Below are positions 50,222-62,372 of a stretch of 64,000 bases of DNA, piece by piece. Numbering within the stretch: position 1 is the stretch's first letter; every line of letters starts with the position of its first letter. Position numbers and translations under genes: made by a program. The notes beneath the pieces were generated by a model. That model had not been told where the DNA came from and made no database searches. It saw nothing but the letters and a program-made list of their open reading frames with translations. The DNA comes from Chamaecyparis obtusa (Eukaryota > Streptophyta > Pinopsida > Cupressales > Cupressaceae), in NCBI GenBank assembly GCA_027943335.1, contig BSBK01001872.1:417501-481500 (forward strand), given 5' to 3'.

Positions 50222-51522
50222 CGTTAGGAATAGTCCCAAGAGAAAACTGAGAGGGGGGGGGGGTGAATTGGTTATCTAAAAGATTCAATTCTTTATTCAA
50301 TTAAGTATATTTAAACATAAAGCATAAACACAATGAAAGAACATAAGAACACAACACCAATCTTTTGGTTATGGGGAAACCCAAATAGGTAAAAATCCCA
50401 GTGGGAATTGACACCCACTAATATTCTGCACTAGAGTATTATGATCCTTATTAGAAGATCCTTAACATTGTTAGGAGTTTCCTTACAATATATTTAGTAT
50501 AGTAGGCCTGGTCAAGGGTTGGACCTTATTAGGAGTCTTTTACAAATGTCCCTGTTAGGGGAGAGGATGCACTATCCGAGAGCTCATTGCTCAAATGGGT
50601 GAAAGATACAACCTTTTGAATAACAAATACACACTATATCTGGATCTTGGTGAAATGCACTTTGACCTTCTATTTGGATTAGTTCCAATGAATAGAACAA
50701 GTACTTTACTTGGTCACATAGACCTTCTTCTGATGGCTCAACACTTCGCACACTCTGCTCTGCTTAATCAACTATGAACCACACTTCAGCAATCACAAAT
50801 GACTGTCTATAAATATATTTACTCCAAATGATATAATCAAGTCAGCCTATTAGAATGAACTTGAAATCATATTAGAGAAACCATAAAAAAATCCAACAAA
50901 TATTCTGTCGGCTCTACTATGCACGTAACACATTCTAGGACCTCTCTAATAAGATAATTGTAGACGCGCACTAAACACTGTCGGCTCTACCAAAATAATT
51001 GGATCTTTCTCCTCAAACTGAATTAACTCATGCACTCTTAACTAAACATCAATAACTCTCCTCTAAGATTAAATTGAAGGGTGCATACCCATAGGATAGG
51101 TGCAACTACATAACAAATAAAATCTCTGTCAGCTCTTCTAAATAAACACAAGAAACTGCTACTGGTGAATAGAGACTGCATAACTTCACTTCTATTAATT
51201 AAAAAACTATGTGTTCATATATAAAACATCACTAACATGTATTAAACATATATCCAAGTTTGCAAGGCTCCATGATAATTGTATGCACAACCATACATAG
51301 AACACTGCCTGTAACTTTATCAGGAACACTGCTAACACCAACTACTATATAACTGTGTGTACTAACATTTAACCTCTACACCCATGATATCATGCTGATA
51401 TCATGTCCATGCTACATATATAGAAATCTTACTACTTAAGACTTCCATGCATGCTACTTTCCATATGTTTTCATCAATGACAAACATACAGCCTGTACTA
51501 GCCTGCTGACAAATCTCCAACA
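50222..51522 (-). repeat. 3' LTR of the 50222-57699 Copia
   Basis: 1,301 bp. The inner edge is followed by the minus-strand polypurine tract GCCAAAGGGGGAGAT at 51523-51537. Confidence 0.92.
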
Positions 51523-51978
51523 ATCTCCCCCTTTGGCATTGATGGAAACATGTGAATTGAAAAACCACCATCAACCCAAATGAACATTTCTTTTATAACA
51601 TTCTCCATTTCCTTTTAAAAACTCCCCCAAAGATGAATCCTCCATCTACTGCAATATTTTCTAATATTCTCCATTTCCTCAACTGAATTGTTGTCATAAT
51701 TGAATGTTGCTCCCCCTTAGTATATTACTCCTCTTTTTGCTTCTATTTTTCATGAGTCTGTATATACTCCACCTTTGACATCAATGGAAAAGTGCACCAT
51801 TCATTTTAAGCACTGGTACTACTCCTGAGGTAGAGTAGTCAACCTTCCACCAGTCTCAGAGGACTGATGCCTTTCCTTCTTTCTTCTAAGTAGAATCAAG
51901 GAAGGGAATGACTCCCAACTTCTCCCTGAGATACTCAAAAGTTTCCTTAGGCAAGGGCTTTGTGAATATATCTACCAA

Positions 51979-53209
51979 CTAATCTTTAGTATTCACATAG
52001 TCCAACTTGACTTCTTTCTCTACCACTTTCTCTCTTAGGAAGTGATACTTGATCTCAATGTGCTTTGTCTTTGGATGCATCACAGGGTTCTTTGACATAT
52101 TGATAGTACTAGTGTTATCACAGTGAATAACAATACGATAATCAATCTGAATTCCAAAATCCTTTATCATCTGCTTGATCCAAACAATTGTAGAATAATT
52201 TAAGGCTGCTACAACATACTCTGCTTATGTTGTTGACTGAGAAATAAAATTTTGTTTCTTGCTTGTCCAAGTGACGAGTCTATCACCAAGAAACACTGCT
52301 CCACCTGAAGTACTTTTTCTATCAACAACACATCCTCCCCAATCTGCATCAGTGTACACATGAAGCTCAACATTTTATGAATTAGGATACCATAGACCAT
52401 AATCTATAGTTCCCTACAAGTATCTGAATATTCTCTTTACTACCATGAGGTGACTTTGTTTAGGTTTTGCTACAAATCTTCCAACTATGCCAACTCCATT
52501 TGAAATATCAGGTCTAGTCTGAGTAAGATATATATGTTTACTAATCATAGATTTATACAATGTTATATCTACTACTGGTGAGTCATCTTCTTTTGTAAGC
52601 TTGCATCTAGTGATCATAGGGGTTCCTACTAGCTTGCAATCATCCATCTTGAATTTCTTCAGTATCTCTTTCACATATTTTGACCGATTAATTAAAATCC
52701 CTTTTTCTGTCTGCTGCACATTTGGTCCCAAAAAGTATTTGATAGGACCAATCATACTCATCTCAAATTTATTCTACATTTATTTGGCAAATTTTTCACT
52801 TAGTTTGTCATTACCTCCAAAGATAATGTCATCAACAAATATAGCTACAAGTAGGAGACCTTCAGATGTCTCTCTAATAAATAGATTAGAATTTGTTGCT
52901 CCTTTCTTGAATCCAATCTTTGTTAAGTATCCATCTAGTCTCTCATACCATGCTCTAGGGGGCTTTCTTAAGTCAATAGAGTACCTTTTTTAATTTGCAT
53001 ACCATATCAGGTCTATCTGATAAGGTGAATCCTTTCGGCTTCTCAATGTATACTTCTTCTTTCAAGTCTCCATTTAGGAATGCTGACTTGACATCCATTT
53101 GATAAACTTTGAAGTTTTTGACTGTAGCATAAGCTAGAAACAACTTGATAGCTTCTAATCTACTCACAGGTGCATGTGTCCGAATAATCAATGCCTTCTC
53201 TTTGCGCAT
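51979..53209 (-). pseudogene. pol: Copia RT-RNase H, decayed
   Basis: Minus-strand pieces 53209-52973, 52900-52414, 52400-52209 and 52170-51979 with frame changes. RT begins [20 protein letters not shown] with [14 protein letters not shown], the active-site word FVDDIIF lies near 52830, then DISNGVGIVGRF, and RNase H shows TDADWGG, a Gln/Ala-rich switch and IHCDNTSTINMSKNP. This is the Copia RT order. The A. EYVVAALN block has a stop. Not functional. Confidence 0.9.
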
Positions 53210-53423
53210 ATCCTTTACATACTAAGCTTGCTTTGTTTCTTACTACTATTCCATCTTCATTCATCTTATTTCTGAATATCCACTTTGTTCCAATCACATT
53301 CTTATCACTAGGTCTTGGGACCAGCTCCCAAGTGACATACTTAACAATCTAATCAAGTTCTTCTTTCATAGCATCATGCCAATCTGAATCTTTACAAGAA
53401 TCTTCAACACTTAAAGGTTCAAT

Positions 53424-55034
53424 CTAAGATAGTAAACATACCGCTTCACTACTAGTTGAGTTCTTTTCTTGCAACCTTGTTAAGACTTTTGCACTCTGAT
53501 CTCCAACAATGTCTATCTTGGAATGATTTCTTGATGTAAACTTTGGAACTTTAGGTGATGCTGACTTATCAGCCTTAGGAGTCTCTTCTTCACTTGTCTC
53601 AGGGTCATTGAATAACACATCAATACTATCAAATATTTCTTCAATAACTGTCTCACTAGGGGAGGGTCTAGGTTCTTCTTCAATTATGGGTGAGTAATCA
53701 TGATATCTTTCTTGAATCATAAACTTTTCATCAATCTTTACATGGGCACTTTCAATGATCTTTTTCAATCTTAAATTGAAGCATCTATAAGCTTTGCTTT
53801 TAGTAGAGTACCCAAGAAAAATACTTTCATCACTTCTTGCATCAAACTTGCCTACTGCTTCATCCCTCTTGATGTAGCACTTGCTTCCAAATATTCTAAA
53901 GTATTTTACTATTGGAACATTACCAAACCATAGCTCATAAGGTGTTTTGTTTGTGCTTGGCCTCAATTGAATTCTATTGATGGTATAGACTGTTGTATTG
54001 ACCACATCTCTCCAACAGGTGTGTGCAACTTTTCCTTCTATCATAATGGTGTGCATTGTATCAAGGATGATCCTATTCCTTCTCTCCATAATTCCATTCT
54101 GCTGAGGGGTTCTAGGTGCACTTACTTGTCTCTTTATGCCATGTTCTTCACAGTACTCATAGAATTTGTCAGAGGTGAATTCTACTCCTCTATCCGATCT
54201 CAAACATTTTATCTTTAGTCCAAATTCATTCTCAACCTTTGCTTTGAATATTTTGAACTTCTCAAATGCTTCTGACTTGTCTTTCAAGAATGCAACCCAC
54301 ATCATTCTATTATAATCATCAACAAACAAAATAAAATACCTTTCACCATAGTATGATCTTGTTTGAGATGGACCACATAGGTCTATATGAATTAGATCCA
54401 ACTTGTTCTCTACTGAATTCTCCTTGATCCTGAATGAATTTCTCACATGCTTTCCCATCACACATTCCCTGCATATAGTATCAACTAGCTTTGCTATGCT
54501 AGGTATATCTCTTACTACATGTACATTTCTTATCTTTACTATGTTATCAAAACTGACATGACATAGCTTTTTATGCCACAACCAACTATCATCAACTTTA
54601 GCAACAAAATAACTTTCTTCTAAATTGAGTTGAAAAACATTACCTCTTGTCTTTGAGCCTGATGCAATCATAACACCATCTTTGTTGTTAATGATGCATT
54701 TGTCATCTTTGAACTCCAACTGATAGCCTTTTCTGAGTAACTGTCCAACACTGAGAAGGTTATGTTTCAAAACATCAATATAAAGAACATCATTAGTACT
54801 ATTCTTTCCATCCAAAGTGATGGCTCCTCTACCAACTATTGGTTTAGGAGTGTTATCTCTAAATTTGACCGTACCTCCAATATTTTTGTCCAAATGAACA
54901 AACCTACCTTTATCACTTGTCATGTGATGTGAACAACCACTATCTATAATCCAGTCTATCCTTATGTCCACTTGTGAACTTAATGCAAGCTCTTGATTCT
55001 CTTTCTTATCTTCATGAGCTATCTTATAATTCAT
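53424..55034 (-). pseudogene. pol: Copia protease and integrase
   Basis: 536 codons open on the minus strand. Protease IDSGCSHHMTSDKGRF near the start, then the pre-integrase finger (WLWHKKLCH...CRECVMGKH), catalytic words HIDLCGP, LRSDRGVEF and QQNGIMERRN, so D, D and E are all present. The C-terminal part ends in an acidic, Ser/Pro-rich stretch. The upstream gag is out of frame, and the RT follows after a break. Confidence 0.92.
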
Positions 55035-55061
55035 TTTTTCTATAATAACAATGAATCCAAT

Positions 55062-55997
55062 TTATTCTTCACCAGATTCTTCATCTGAAACTCCATCTCC
55101 AACATAGTAGCATTTCTTAGAATACTTAGGCTTGTAATCCTTTTTGAACTTTCTAGCTCTAGTAGGACACTTAGATGCAAAGTGACCTATCATATTACAT
55201 GAAAAGAACTTCAATGTTAATTGACCTTCATATTTTCCTTTTCCTTTCTTTTCTCTTTCAACAATCATAGCAATGAAATCCTCTAGAGTTTTCTCTTCAT
55301 CATCATCATCAAAATTACTAGAAGTATTTGCAGATTTCTTACCATGAACTGTTGCTTTGAAGGTTGTTTCACTCTTTGGTTCTGTCTTCAATCTCAAGAT
55401 CTCAAAAGCTAAGAGTTTTCTGATCAAAGTCTCTCTCTTGAAATTTGATGTAAGCTGCATGGTCTCATCAAGGATATTGATCTTTCTTTCATATTCTGGA
55501 GTAAGAGCAGTCATCAACTTGTCCATAATGTCCTCCTCTAAAATCTCTCCACCATTATTTCTGATTCCAGCAACTGCTTCATTTATCCTCTGATTATAAG
55601 CTCAGATGTTTTCTTCAGGCATCATCTCTAATGCATTTTACCTTTTCTTCCATGTCTTCCTACGTGCATCCTTTTCTTGTTTGTCTCCTTCAAATATGTC
55701 TTCTAGGTGCTTCCATATCTTGTGGGTTGTATCCAACTTTTTTTATTTCTGAAAACTCACCATCAGATAGGACATTGATAAGGGCTTCTTTAGCAATATA
55801 ATTCTGATCAAAAAATTACTTTTGTCTATCAGTAGCATCTTTTTATGCAAGGTGTTCTAGGGTAGGTATCTTGGCTGCTTTGATAGTTACATCAAAAACT
55901 TCAAAACCAATGCACTGCAAATGGGTCACCATCTTGTTCTTCCAATAAAAATAAATCTTTCCATCAAACTTAGGACTTTCTTTCCTGAAGTACGCCA
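55062..55997 (-). pseudogene. gag: Copia gag
   Basis: Starts near MAYFRKESPKFDGK (55997) with FYWKNKMVTHLQCIG, then breaks and the open piece 55526-55062 with a Gag core and a knuckle FFSCNMIGHFASKC in which the first Cys is Phe. A Lys-rich tail follows. Gag would pack element RNA. Confidence 0.85.
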
Positions 55998-56041
55998 TCT
56001 GATCAACCTCAAGCTATTAAACTTTCTCTTTGAGGCACTTG

Positions 56042-56053
56042 GCTTTGATACCA
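56042..56053 (-). promoter_or_regulatory. Primer-binding site of the 50222-57699 Copia
   Basis: TGGTATCAAAGC on the minus strand, two bases from the 5' LTR; one base from the usual initiator Met tRNA site. Confidence 0.85.
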
Positions 56054-56055
56054 AT

Positions 56056-57699
56056 TGTTAGCAATAGTACCAAGAGATAACTGAGAGGGGGGGGGTGAAT
56101 TAGTTATCTAAAAGATTCAATTCTTTATCCAATTAAGTATATTTAAACATAAAGCATAAATAGAATGAAAGAACACAAGATCACAACACCAATATTTTGG
56201 TTACAGGGAAACCCAAATAGGTAAAAACCCCGGTGGGAATTGACATCCACTAATATTTTGCACTAGAGTATTATGATCCTTGTTAGAAAATCCTTAACCC
56301 TATTAGGATTTTCTTTACAATATATTTAGTACAGTAGACCTAGTCAAGGGTTGGACCCTATTAGGAGTCTTTTACAAATGTCCCTATTAGGGGAGAGGAT
56401 GCACTATCTGAGAGCTTACTGTTCAAATGGGTGAAGGCTACAACCTTCTAAATAATAGATCCACACTATATTTGGATCTTGGTGAACTACACTTTGACCT
56501 ACTATCTGGATCAGTTCCAATGAATAGCACAAGTACTTTACTTGGTCACATAGACCTTCTTCTGATGGCTCAACACTTTGCACATTCTGCTCTGCTCTTC
56601 TTAATCAACTAGGAACCACACTTCAGCAATCACAAATGACTGTCTATAAATATCTTGTTACAAGTAGTAGTTATCATTTCACCAAAAGATTGACCTGTTA
56701 ATGCCCAATACAACCACTAGACTTATAGAAGACACAAGAGGCGGTTAAGCCATGTCATGAATCGCAAGGGGAGTGCTGACCATTTTGCCAACAATCTCCT
56801 CCTCAGCATTACCCGAGGGGATTCAAACTTGTGACCAAGCTCTGATACCACTTGTTACAAGTAGTAGTTGTCATTGCACCAAAAGATCAACCTGTTAATG
56901 CCTGATACAACCACTAGACTTATAGAAGACACAAGAGGTAGTTAAGCCATGTCATGAATCCCAAGGGGAGTGCTGACCATTTTCCCAACATATCTTTCCT
57001 CCAAATGATATAATCAAGTCATCCTATTAGAACCACCTTGAAATAATATTAGAGAAGCTGTAACAAACTCCAACAAATATTATGCCAGCTCTACTATCCA
57101 TGCAACACATTTTGGGACTTGTCTAATAAGATAATTGTAGACGCGTGCTACACACTGTCGGCTCTACCAAAATAACTAGATCTTTCTCCTCAATCTAAAT
57201 TAACTAATGCAATCTTAGCAAAACATCAATAACTCTCCTCTAAGCTTAAATCAAAGGTTGCATACCCATAGGATAGGCACAAATACATAACCAACAAAAT
57301 CTCTCTCGACTCTTCCAAATAAACACATGAAATTGTTGCTAGCGAATAGCGACTGCATAACTTCACTTCTACTCATCAAAAGACTATGCGTTCATAAAAA
57401 AAACATCAGTAACATGTGTTCAACATATATCCAAGCATGCAAGGCTCCATGATAACTATACAGACAACCATACACAAAACATTGCCTATAACTCTGTTAG
57501 GAACATTGCTGACACCAACTTCTATATAACTATCTGTACTAACAAATAACCTATGCCCACATGATATCATGCTAATATCATGTCCATGCTACATATATAG
57601 AAAGCTTACTTCCTAAGACATCCACACATGCTACTTTCCATATGTTGTCATCAATGACAAACATACCATAAGTATTTTCCTATTGGAAAATCTCCAATA
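56056..57699 (-). repeat. 5' LTR of the Copia, with nested insert
   Basis: Matches 50222-51522 on both sides of the insert at 56656-56990. Without the insert and one TSD copy it is about 1,304 bp. Confidence 0.9.
56656..56990 (-). mobile_element. 335-bp miniature LTR retrotransposon (TRIM/SMART type)
   Basis: Two 138-bp direct repeats, 56656-56793 and 56853-56990, each TGTTAC...CCAACA, with 10 differences (about 93% identical). Between them are only 59 bases: a PBS TGGTATCAGAGC (minus strand, 56839-56850) two bases from one repeat and a polypurine tract CTGAGGAGGAGAT (56794-56806) against the other. The TSD tatct flanks it at 56651-56655 and 56991-56995. The 50222-51522 LTR shows the empty site. 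It is among the smallest LTR elements and must use proteins from another element. Confidence 0.95.
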
Positions 57700-57704
57700 G
57701 GATG

Positions 57705-58791
57705 GTGGTGCAGAAAGAATTTCTTCTGATATTCTAATAATGGTAATGGATTTGCAGAGTCCTTATGTAAATAGAGGTTATGACTATATAGGATATGTAA
57801 TAAGTAGTATGCATGAAGGTCTTGAGTCTATTTAAAAGAAGGAGCCATCTCCTAGGTTTATGGATTACTCTTTGTTAATGCATCTTATTTTGTATCACAA
57901 TTACAATATGCATCTATTAGAATACTTTCAGCCTAGGATGATGTGGAAAGATCAACCTAATCTAGTCCAGTTTTGGATAAAGGCATGGAATTTTACTTCA
58001 AGTGGGTGTAATTTTTTTGCTTTTCACAATTGCATGGTGTAGCCAATCTTGTTGAGCTTAGGGTTAAATCTGTCTAGACTGCCAGTTAAGGTTTTTCAAT
58101 TATTAAGGCCTTGTCAATTTTTTGAGAAGTGGACTAGAAATCACAATTGGGGAGATTTTTATTATGAAAGAACATTTAAAATTTAATCAGAGTCTATGGT
58201 TTCCCCTAGCCACCTCATCTTCTCCCATTTTATGTGTCACCAAGGATTTCAGTGCTAGAGTTCATTTGGAAACTCATGTTGACTGATAAGGAGCTCTTGG
58301 CTCCATAAAAAGGGTAATTTTACCCCTAGACACTTCAAAGTTTCCAACTTCACTATTGGAAAGAATGCATTGAACAAAGTAAATGATTGGTTAGGCCACT
58401 TTAAGATGAGTGTCACATTTTTTAGATATTTAGATACAGAAGATTTTATTGTTAATGCAAGGAAATTTTATACTCCCACCATTCCAATTAGCAATAGACA
58501 TGAGCAATGTCCTAAAGAGGATCTCATTAGGAATATCCTCGACGAAAATGAGATAGAAAGAAAGGCACAACAATTATGGAATTGTTGTCCTTAGAAAAAC
58601 ACCTGAACAAAAGGGGAATTCCATTTGAAGGCTTTTTCCCCCACATTGCCTTATTTGCAAAGGCTAGATCAAATGATGGAAAATTTCAATTCTTTGATCA
58701 AATCTTTAAAGTGATTAATTGATGATCAAGAGAGGGAAAATGAGAAGCATTATTCTTCAGAATATGAAGAAGATGTTGGAAATTGCAATTG
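57705..58791 (+). pseudogene. Unknown retroelement-type ORF, 3' part
   Basis: Continues the frame of 49581-50221 from DGGAERISSDILIMVMDLQS with a stop near 57837, then FMDYSLLMHLILYHNYNMHLL and WKDQPNLVQFWIKAWNF. After further stops, 58361-58594 codes for NKVNDWLGHFKMSVTFFRYL and 58595-58791 for an acidic tail. The order resembles single-ORF proteins of non-autonomous plant LTR elements as I recall them, but no named domain is assigned. A Copia LTR begins at 58807. Confidence 0.5.
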
Positions 58792-58806
58792 AAGCAATTA
58801 TTGTAT

Positions 58807-60255
58807 TGTTATTGATGTCAAACCTTAACTAATAAGACCGTTGCTATTTAAGAAAGTAATATATCTATTTCATTGTTTCTTAGGGGATAGGCAAGGTTGG
58901 TAACAATAGAACCTAAGGAAAGGTTGAGTTATCTTGATACTTCAATGAGTACTTGATTAAGTGGCACAATGATAACACAATGTATTATTTATCTATGTGA
59001 GAATAAAGACTAAACTGGTAGGCTTAACCGAGAAAAAGTGAAGAAATATAGTTTAAGTTGAGTGTTGTTTGTGTCAACCGAGGTAGTATATGCCAAGTAA
59101 ATTCAGTGTTGACCGAACACCAGTTAATTGTCGAGGAAGATAGTGTTAGCCGAGGGAACAGTTTATGTGGTGATCAAGATTTCTAGTGAAGACTGAGAAG
59201 TTGAACACAGTATTGACTGAGTGTCAGTATTTTGCATTTGAGGAAGAATTCAAATTTCCAACTAACATCATTGAATTCTTAGATTATGTAAAACATGTTG
59301 ACTTTATTTATTGATTGTATGAAAGCATTTAATGCACTGTAAAATATTTTATTGTAAATCTATTAAGAGATTCAAGATATTTCTGGAAGGATAGCCGAAG
59401 AACATAATTTAGGATAGATTCAATGAATCTAATCTAGCCCTAAGATCTATGAAAGAGATTAAGCGGAAAAAATGTATTGACCTAAAAGAGGAAGTATTAA
59501 CCTAAGCGAGAGGTTGAGCAAGAAGTGGATGTTGAAAGTGTTGTTGATGTTATTGACTGTCTAAGCAGAAAAGGTTGAAGGAGAAGTTTTGTGATTGCTT
59601 GAAGAGAGTTCCGAGAAGATCGGTGATGGAGATGGAAAAGGTTCATAGTCAGTAAGACAACATATGTGTAAGGAATTGGATTTGATATTTGCAAAGTGAG
59701 TTGTATGTTTTTCAGATCAATACTATTGCTACTTTCTAACCATTGTAATAGTCAAAATATTTTTAATAGAGGTTGACCTAACAGTCATAGATATAAATCC
59801 TTTGAACAAGGTTGCATTCTAATGGAGTGTATGTAGGTCCTATAACAAGGCACACTTTTAACATAGTGGTTTAAATACTTTAACTAGGTCACACCTGATA
59901 ATGTGTTTGTAACCTTTGATAGGGTTGGCTATTCACCGAGCTCACTTCAGAAGAGTGAACATAATAGTAACATGTTACAAAGTGGTTTTTCCCTAATTGG
60001 GTTTCCATTATAAATCTTGGTGTTGATACTTGTGTGAATGTTTTGGTTTGAATATTTTTGTGTTTTACAAGTTAGGTGTTGTTGGATAAGTGAACTGCAC
60101 TATTATATGTTTCTATTATGCAATCAGTAATGACCGAGTAGGTGTTGGTTATTAGATCTGATTTGTTGAAGAGTTTAAAGTTTTTTTTTATACATCTGGA
60201 CCTAAGAACAACTGATTCACCCCGCCCCTCTCTATTTTTCTAAATTATATTAACA
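58807..60255 (+). repeat. 5' LTR of the plus-strand Copia
   Basis: The right edge is certain from the PBS two bases later and the CA end. The left edge TGTTATTG could also be at 58802. The last 60 bases (gattcacc.cgcccctctc) are the counterpart of the inverted start of the 50222 LTR. Confidence 0.8.
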
Positions 60256-60257
60256 AT

Positions 60258-60269
60258 TGGTATCAGATC
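60258..60269 (+). promoter_or_regulatory. Primer-binding site of the plus-strand Copia
   Basis: TGGTATCAGATC, one base from the usual initiator Met tRNA site, two bases after the LTR. Confidence 0.85.
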
Positions 60270-60312
60270 TATTGGTGCTTACAGAGAACAAGTTTGAAGG
60301 TACTTGAAGCAA

Positions 60313-60837
60313 ATGATCAAGATGTATAAGGAGGTACCGAAGTTGAATAAGGAAAAATTTCCTACATGGAAAAGCTTGATGAAGCTACATCTGGGCGGTA
60401 TTGGTGATTCTACAAAGTATTACATTAAGCGTGACTATGCCACACCTATTGCACCTCTGACTACCAAGGAAATGAAAGCTAAACAAGAGCACAACCAAGA
60501 AATTTTGGAGATTGCATCTACCCTAAGTTATCCAGAATTTGAAGACATCAAAGACTGCAGTACTGCAAAGAAAATGTGGGACACCCTTGCAAACATTTAT
60601 GATGGTGACATAAATGTGTTGAGAGCAAAAGCTGAGAGCCTAAGAGGTAAATTTGATGAAATGAGAATGCAAGAAGGTGAGAATATTGTACAATATTGTG
60701 GTAGAATAAAAGAAGTTGTAAATGCTATTAAAGGAGCAAATGGAACTATTGAGGATGAAACTATAATAGGAAAAGTATTACGAACTCTACGTCCAATCTA
60801 TGCAGTCAAAATTTCTACAATTCAAGAATCTAGATGT
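60313..60837 (+). pseudogene. gag: Copia gag, 5' part
   Basis: Open from ATG 60313 to the insertion at 60837: KFPTWKSLMKLHLGGIGDS, KKMWDTLANIYDGD, LRGKFDEMRMQEGE and VLRTLRPIYAVKISTIQES are the UBN2/Copia Gag pattern. The frame continues at 61648 when the insert and one atgt are removed. Confidence 0.9.
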
Positions 60838-61643
60838 GGGTATGTGCAAGATAATGAGGGGCCAAAAAGTGGTGATGTCAGTTCAAAACTTTGACAATGT
60901 AGCTGACGGCTTTTTTTTCACACGAATTTGATAAAATGAAAAGGGTATCTTAAGGAGATTATCAGCTTTCTATCGAAATAATTGCTGTCAAATTTTGAAT
61001 TCGGTAAGTAATTATTGGTTATTTTCTAATTGAGCTACCTCTAAAGTGTTGATTTATATACTGATTGAAAAATGACTATAACTTTCAAATGGTATAACAT
61101 TTTTGAAATCCAAAAAATGTGTCACATTCTATGCTTCACCTACTATAAGGAAAAAAAATAAAAATTGAATTTTGTAAAGTTTTTAATGAGTTAAGGTGGT
61201 CAGACACGGGAGTTTTTTTATTCTGAAAATGTTGTAGCAAAAAATTCATAATTAATTATTTTTTGGGAATAAAATTACAAAAAAATATGTGTCACATCCG
61301 GGCATGAGTCTACTACTTATATATAAAATCTTATAATAAAATATTATCATTTGATTATGATTAAGGTGGTCAGACATACACCTACTTCTTATTTTTTTCC
61401 TGAAATTTTTGTACTGCTGCATTGAAATCTATACTTTTCACAAATCATACTAACTTTTTCTTAAAAAAGGCCTAGTATTTTAGAAACTACATTCAATTTT
61501 CTATAGATTCTATTCTTACAAATTTTTGATATTAGGTTCATAGCTAGTTGAAATTTTCACGTCAAGTTGACTAACCCTGATTTGCTGATTTTTCATTGCC
61601 ACTTAAGGGCATAGTTTGGCCCCTCATGATCTTGCACATACCC
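60838..61643. mobile_element. 806-bp non-autonomous DNA transposon, TSD atgt
   Basis: Terminal inverted repeats of about 28 bp starting GGGTATGTGCAAGAT, with one mismatch, and atgt at 60834-60837 and 61644-61647. No coding frame. Two related internal stretches, marked by ttaaggtggtcagaca at 61191 and 61361, lie 170 bases apart. The terminus is a close variant of the GGGTAAGTGCACAAAGAT ends at 13595, 16422 and 21067. Confidence 0.9.
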
Positions 61644-61647
61644 ATGT

Positions 61648-62136
61648 AACTCTACTAATGCTATTACTTTGGAAAGTTTGGTTGGTAAGCTTACTACTTT
61701 TGAACTTTCTAACTATGATAACTTCACTGTTGGTAATATTGAATCTTCTTTTAAGTCACAAATGGTTTTGAGTAAGTCAAAGAAGGAAAAAGAAAGATAC
61801 ATCACTGAAAGTGATAGTGACACATCTGATGAAGAGCTTGAGGATCTAGAACCCCTTATGGCTAGAAGACTAAAAAGGGGAAAAGGAAGATACAAAGGTA
61901 AAATCCCTATTATATATTTTTCATGTAATAAAGTTGGTCATATAGCAGCTAGATGTCCTGACAGGGATAATAAGGATGAAGAAAGAGACAACAAGCATAA
62001 AGAGAAAAGAGAAGATAAAGGTTACCAAAGATACATGACTACAAAGGAAAAGGTAAGAAATCTAGCTACATTTCCAAAGAAGAGACTGACACTCATAGTG
62101 ATGATTTTGAAATTGAGGTTGTCTATGTTGCAATGA
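61648..62136 (+). pseudogene. gag: Copia gag, 3' part with CCHC-like knuckle
   Basis: Reads TLESLVGKLTTFELSNYDN, an acidic stretch (ESDSDTSDEELEDLE), Lys/Arg-rich text and the knuckle YFSCNKVGHIAARC, whose first Cys is Tyr. After about 62040 the frame is lost by a shift before the protease. Confidence 0.88.
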
Positions 62137-62372
62137 AAGATGAATCTGATGAGGATGAGAAAACTACATTGATATCTCATGTGAACAAAAATGATAAATG
62201 TATTATTGATAGTGGTTGTTCACATCATATGACTAGAGATAAGAGTAAGTTTGATACCTTAGATCATTATAAAGGTAGGAGTGTGAAATTTGGTAATGAT
62301 GCACCATGTCCTGTTAGAGGAAAAGGATTGATTAAGCTGATTGATAAGATCACTTGTGAAAATACTTATTAG
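62133..62372 (+). pseudogene. pol: Copia protease
   Basis: IIDSGCSHHMTRDKSKF with the following FGNDAPCPVRGKG block is the Copia aspartic protease; the catalytic DSG is intact. Stop at 62370. Confidence 0.88.

Larger units (their letters stand above)
50222..57699 (-). mobile_element. Ty1/copia element, minus strand, TSD ggatg
   Basis: 7,478 bp. 3' LTR 50222-51522, polypurine tract, coding region 51979-55997, PBS 56042-56053, 5' LTR 56056-57699. ggatg flanks it at 50217-50221 and 57700-57704. The 5' LTR is about 343 bp longer because it contains a nested miniature LTR element. LTR ends have lost one base each of the TG/CA pairs (CG at 50222, TA at 57698-57699). The LTRs are clearly diverged, so it is older than the chromovirus. 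Confidence 0.93.
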
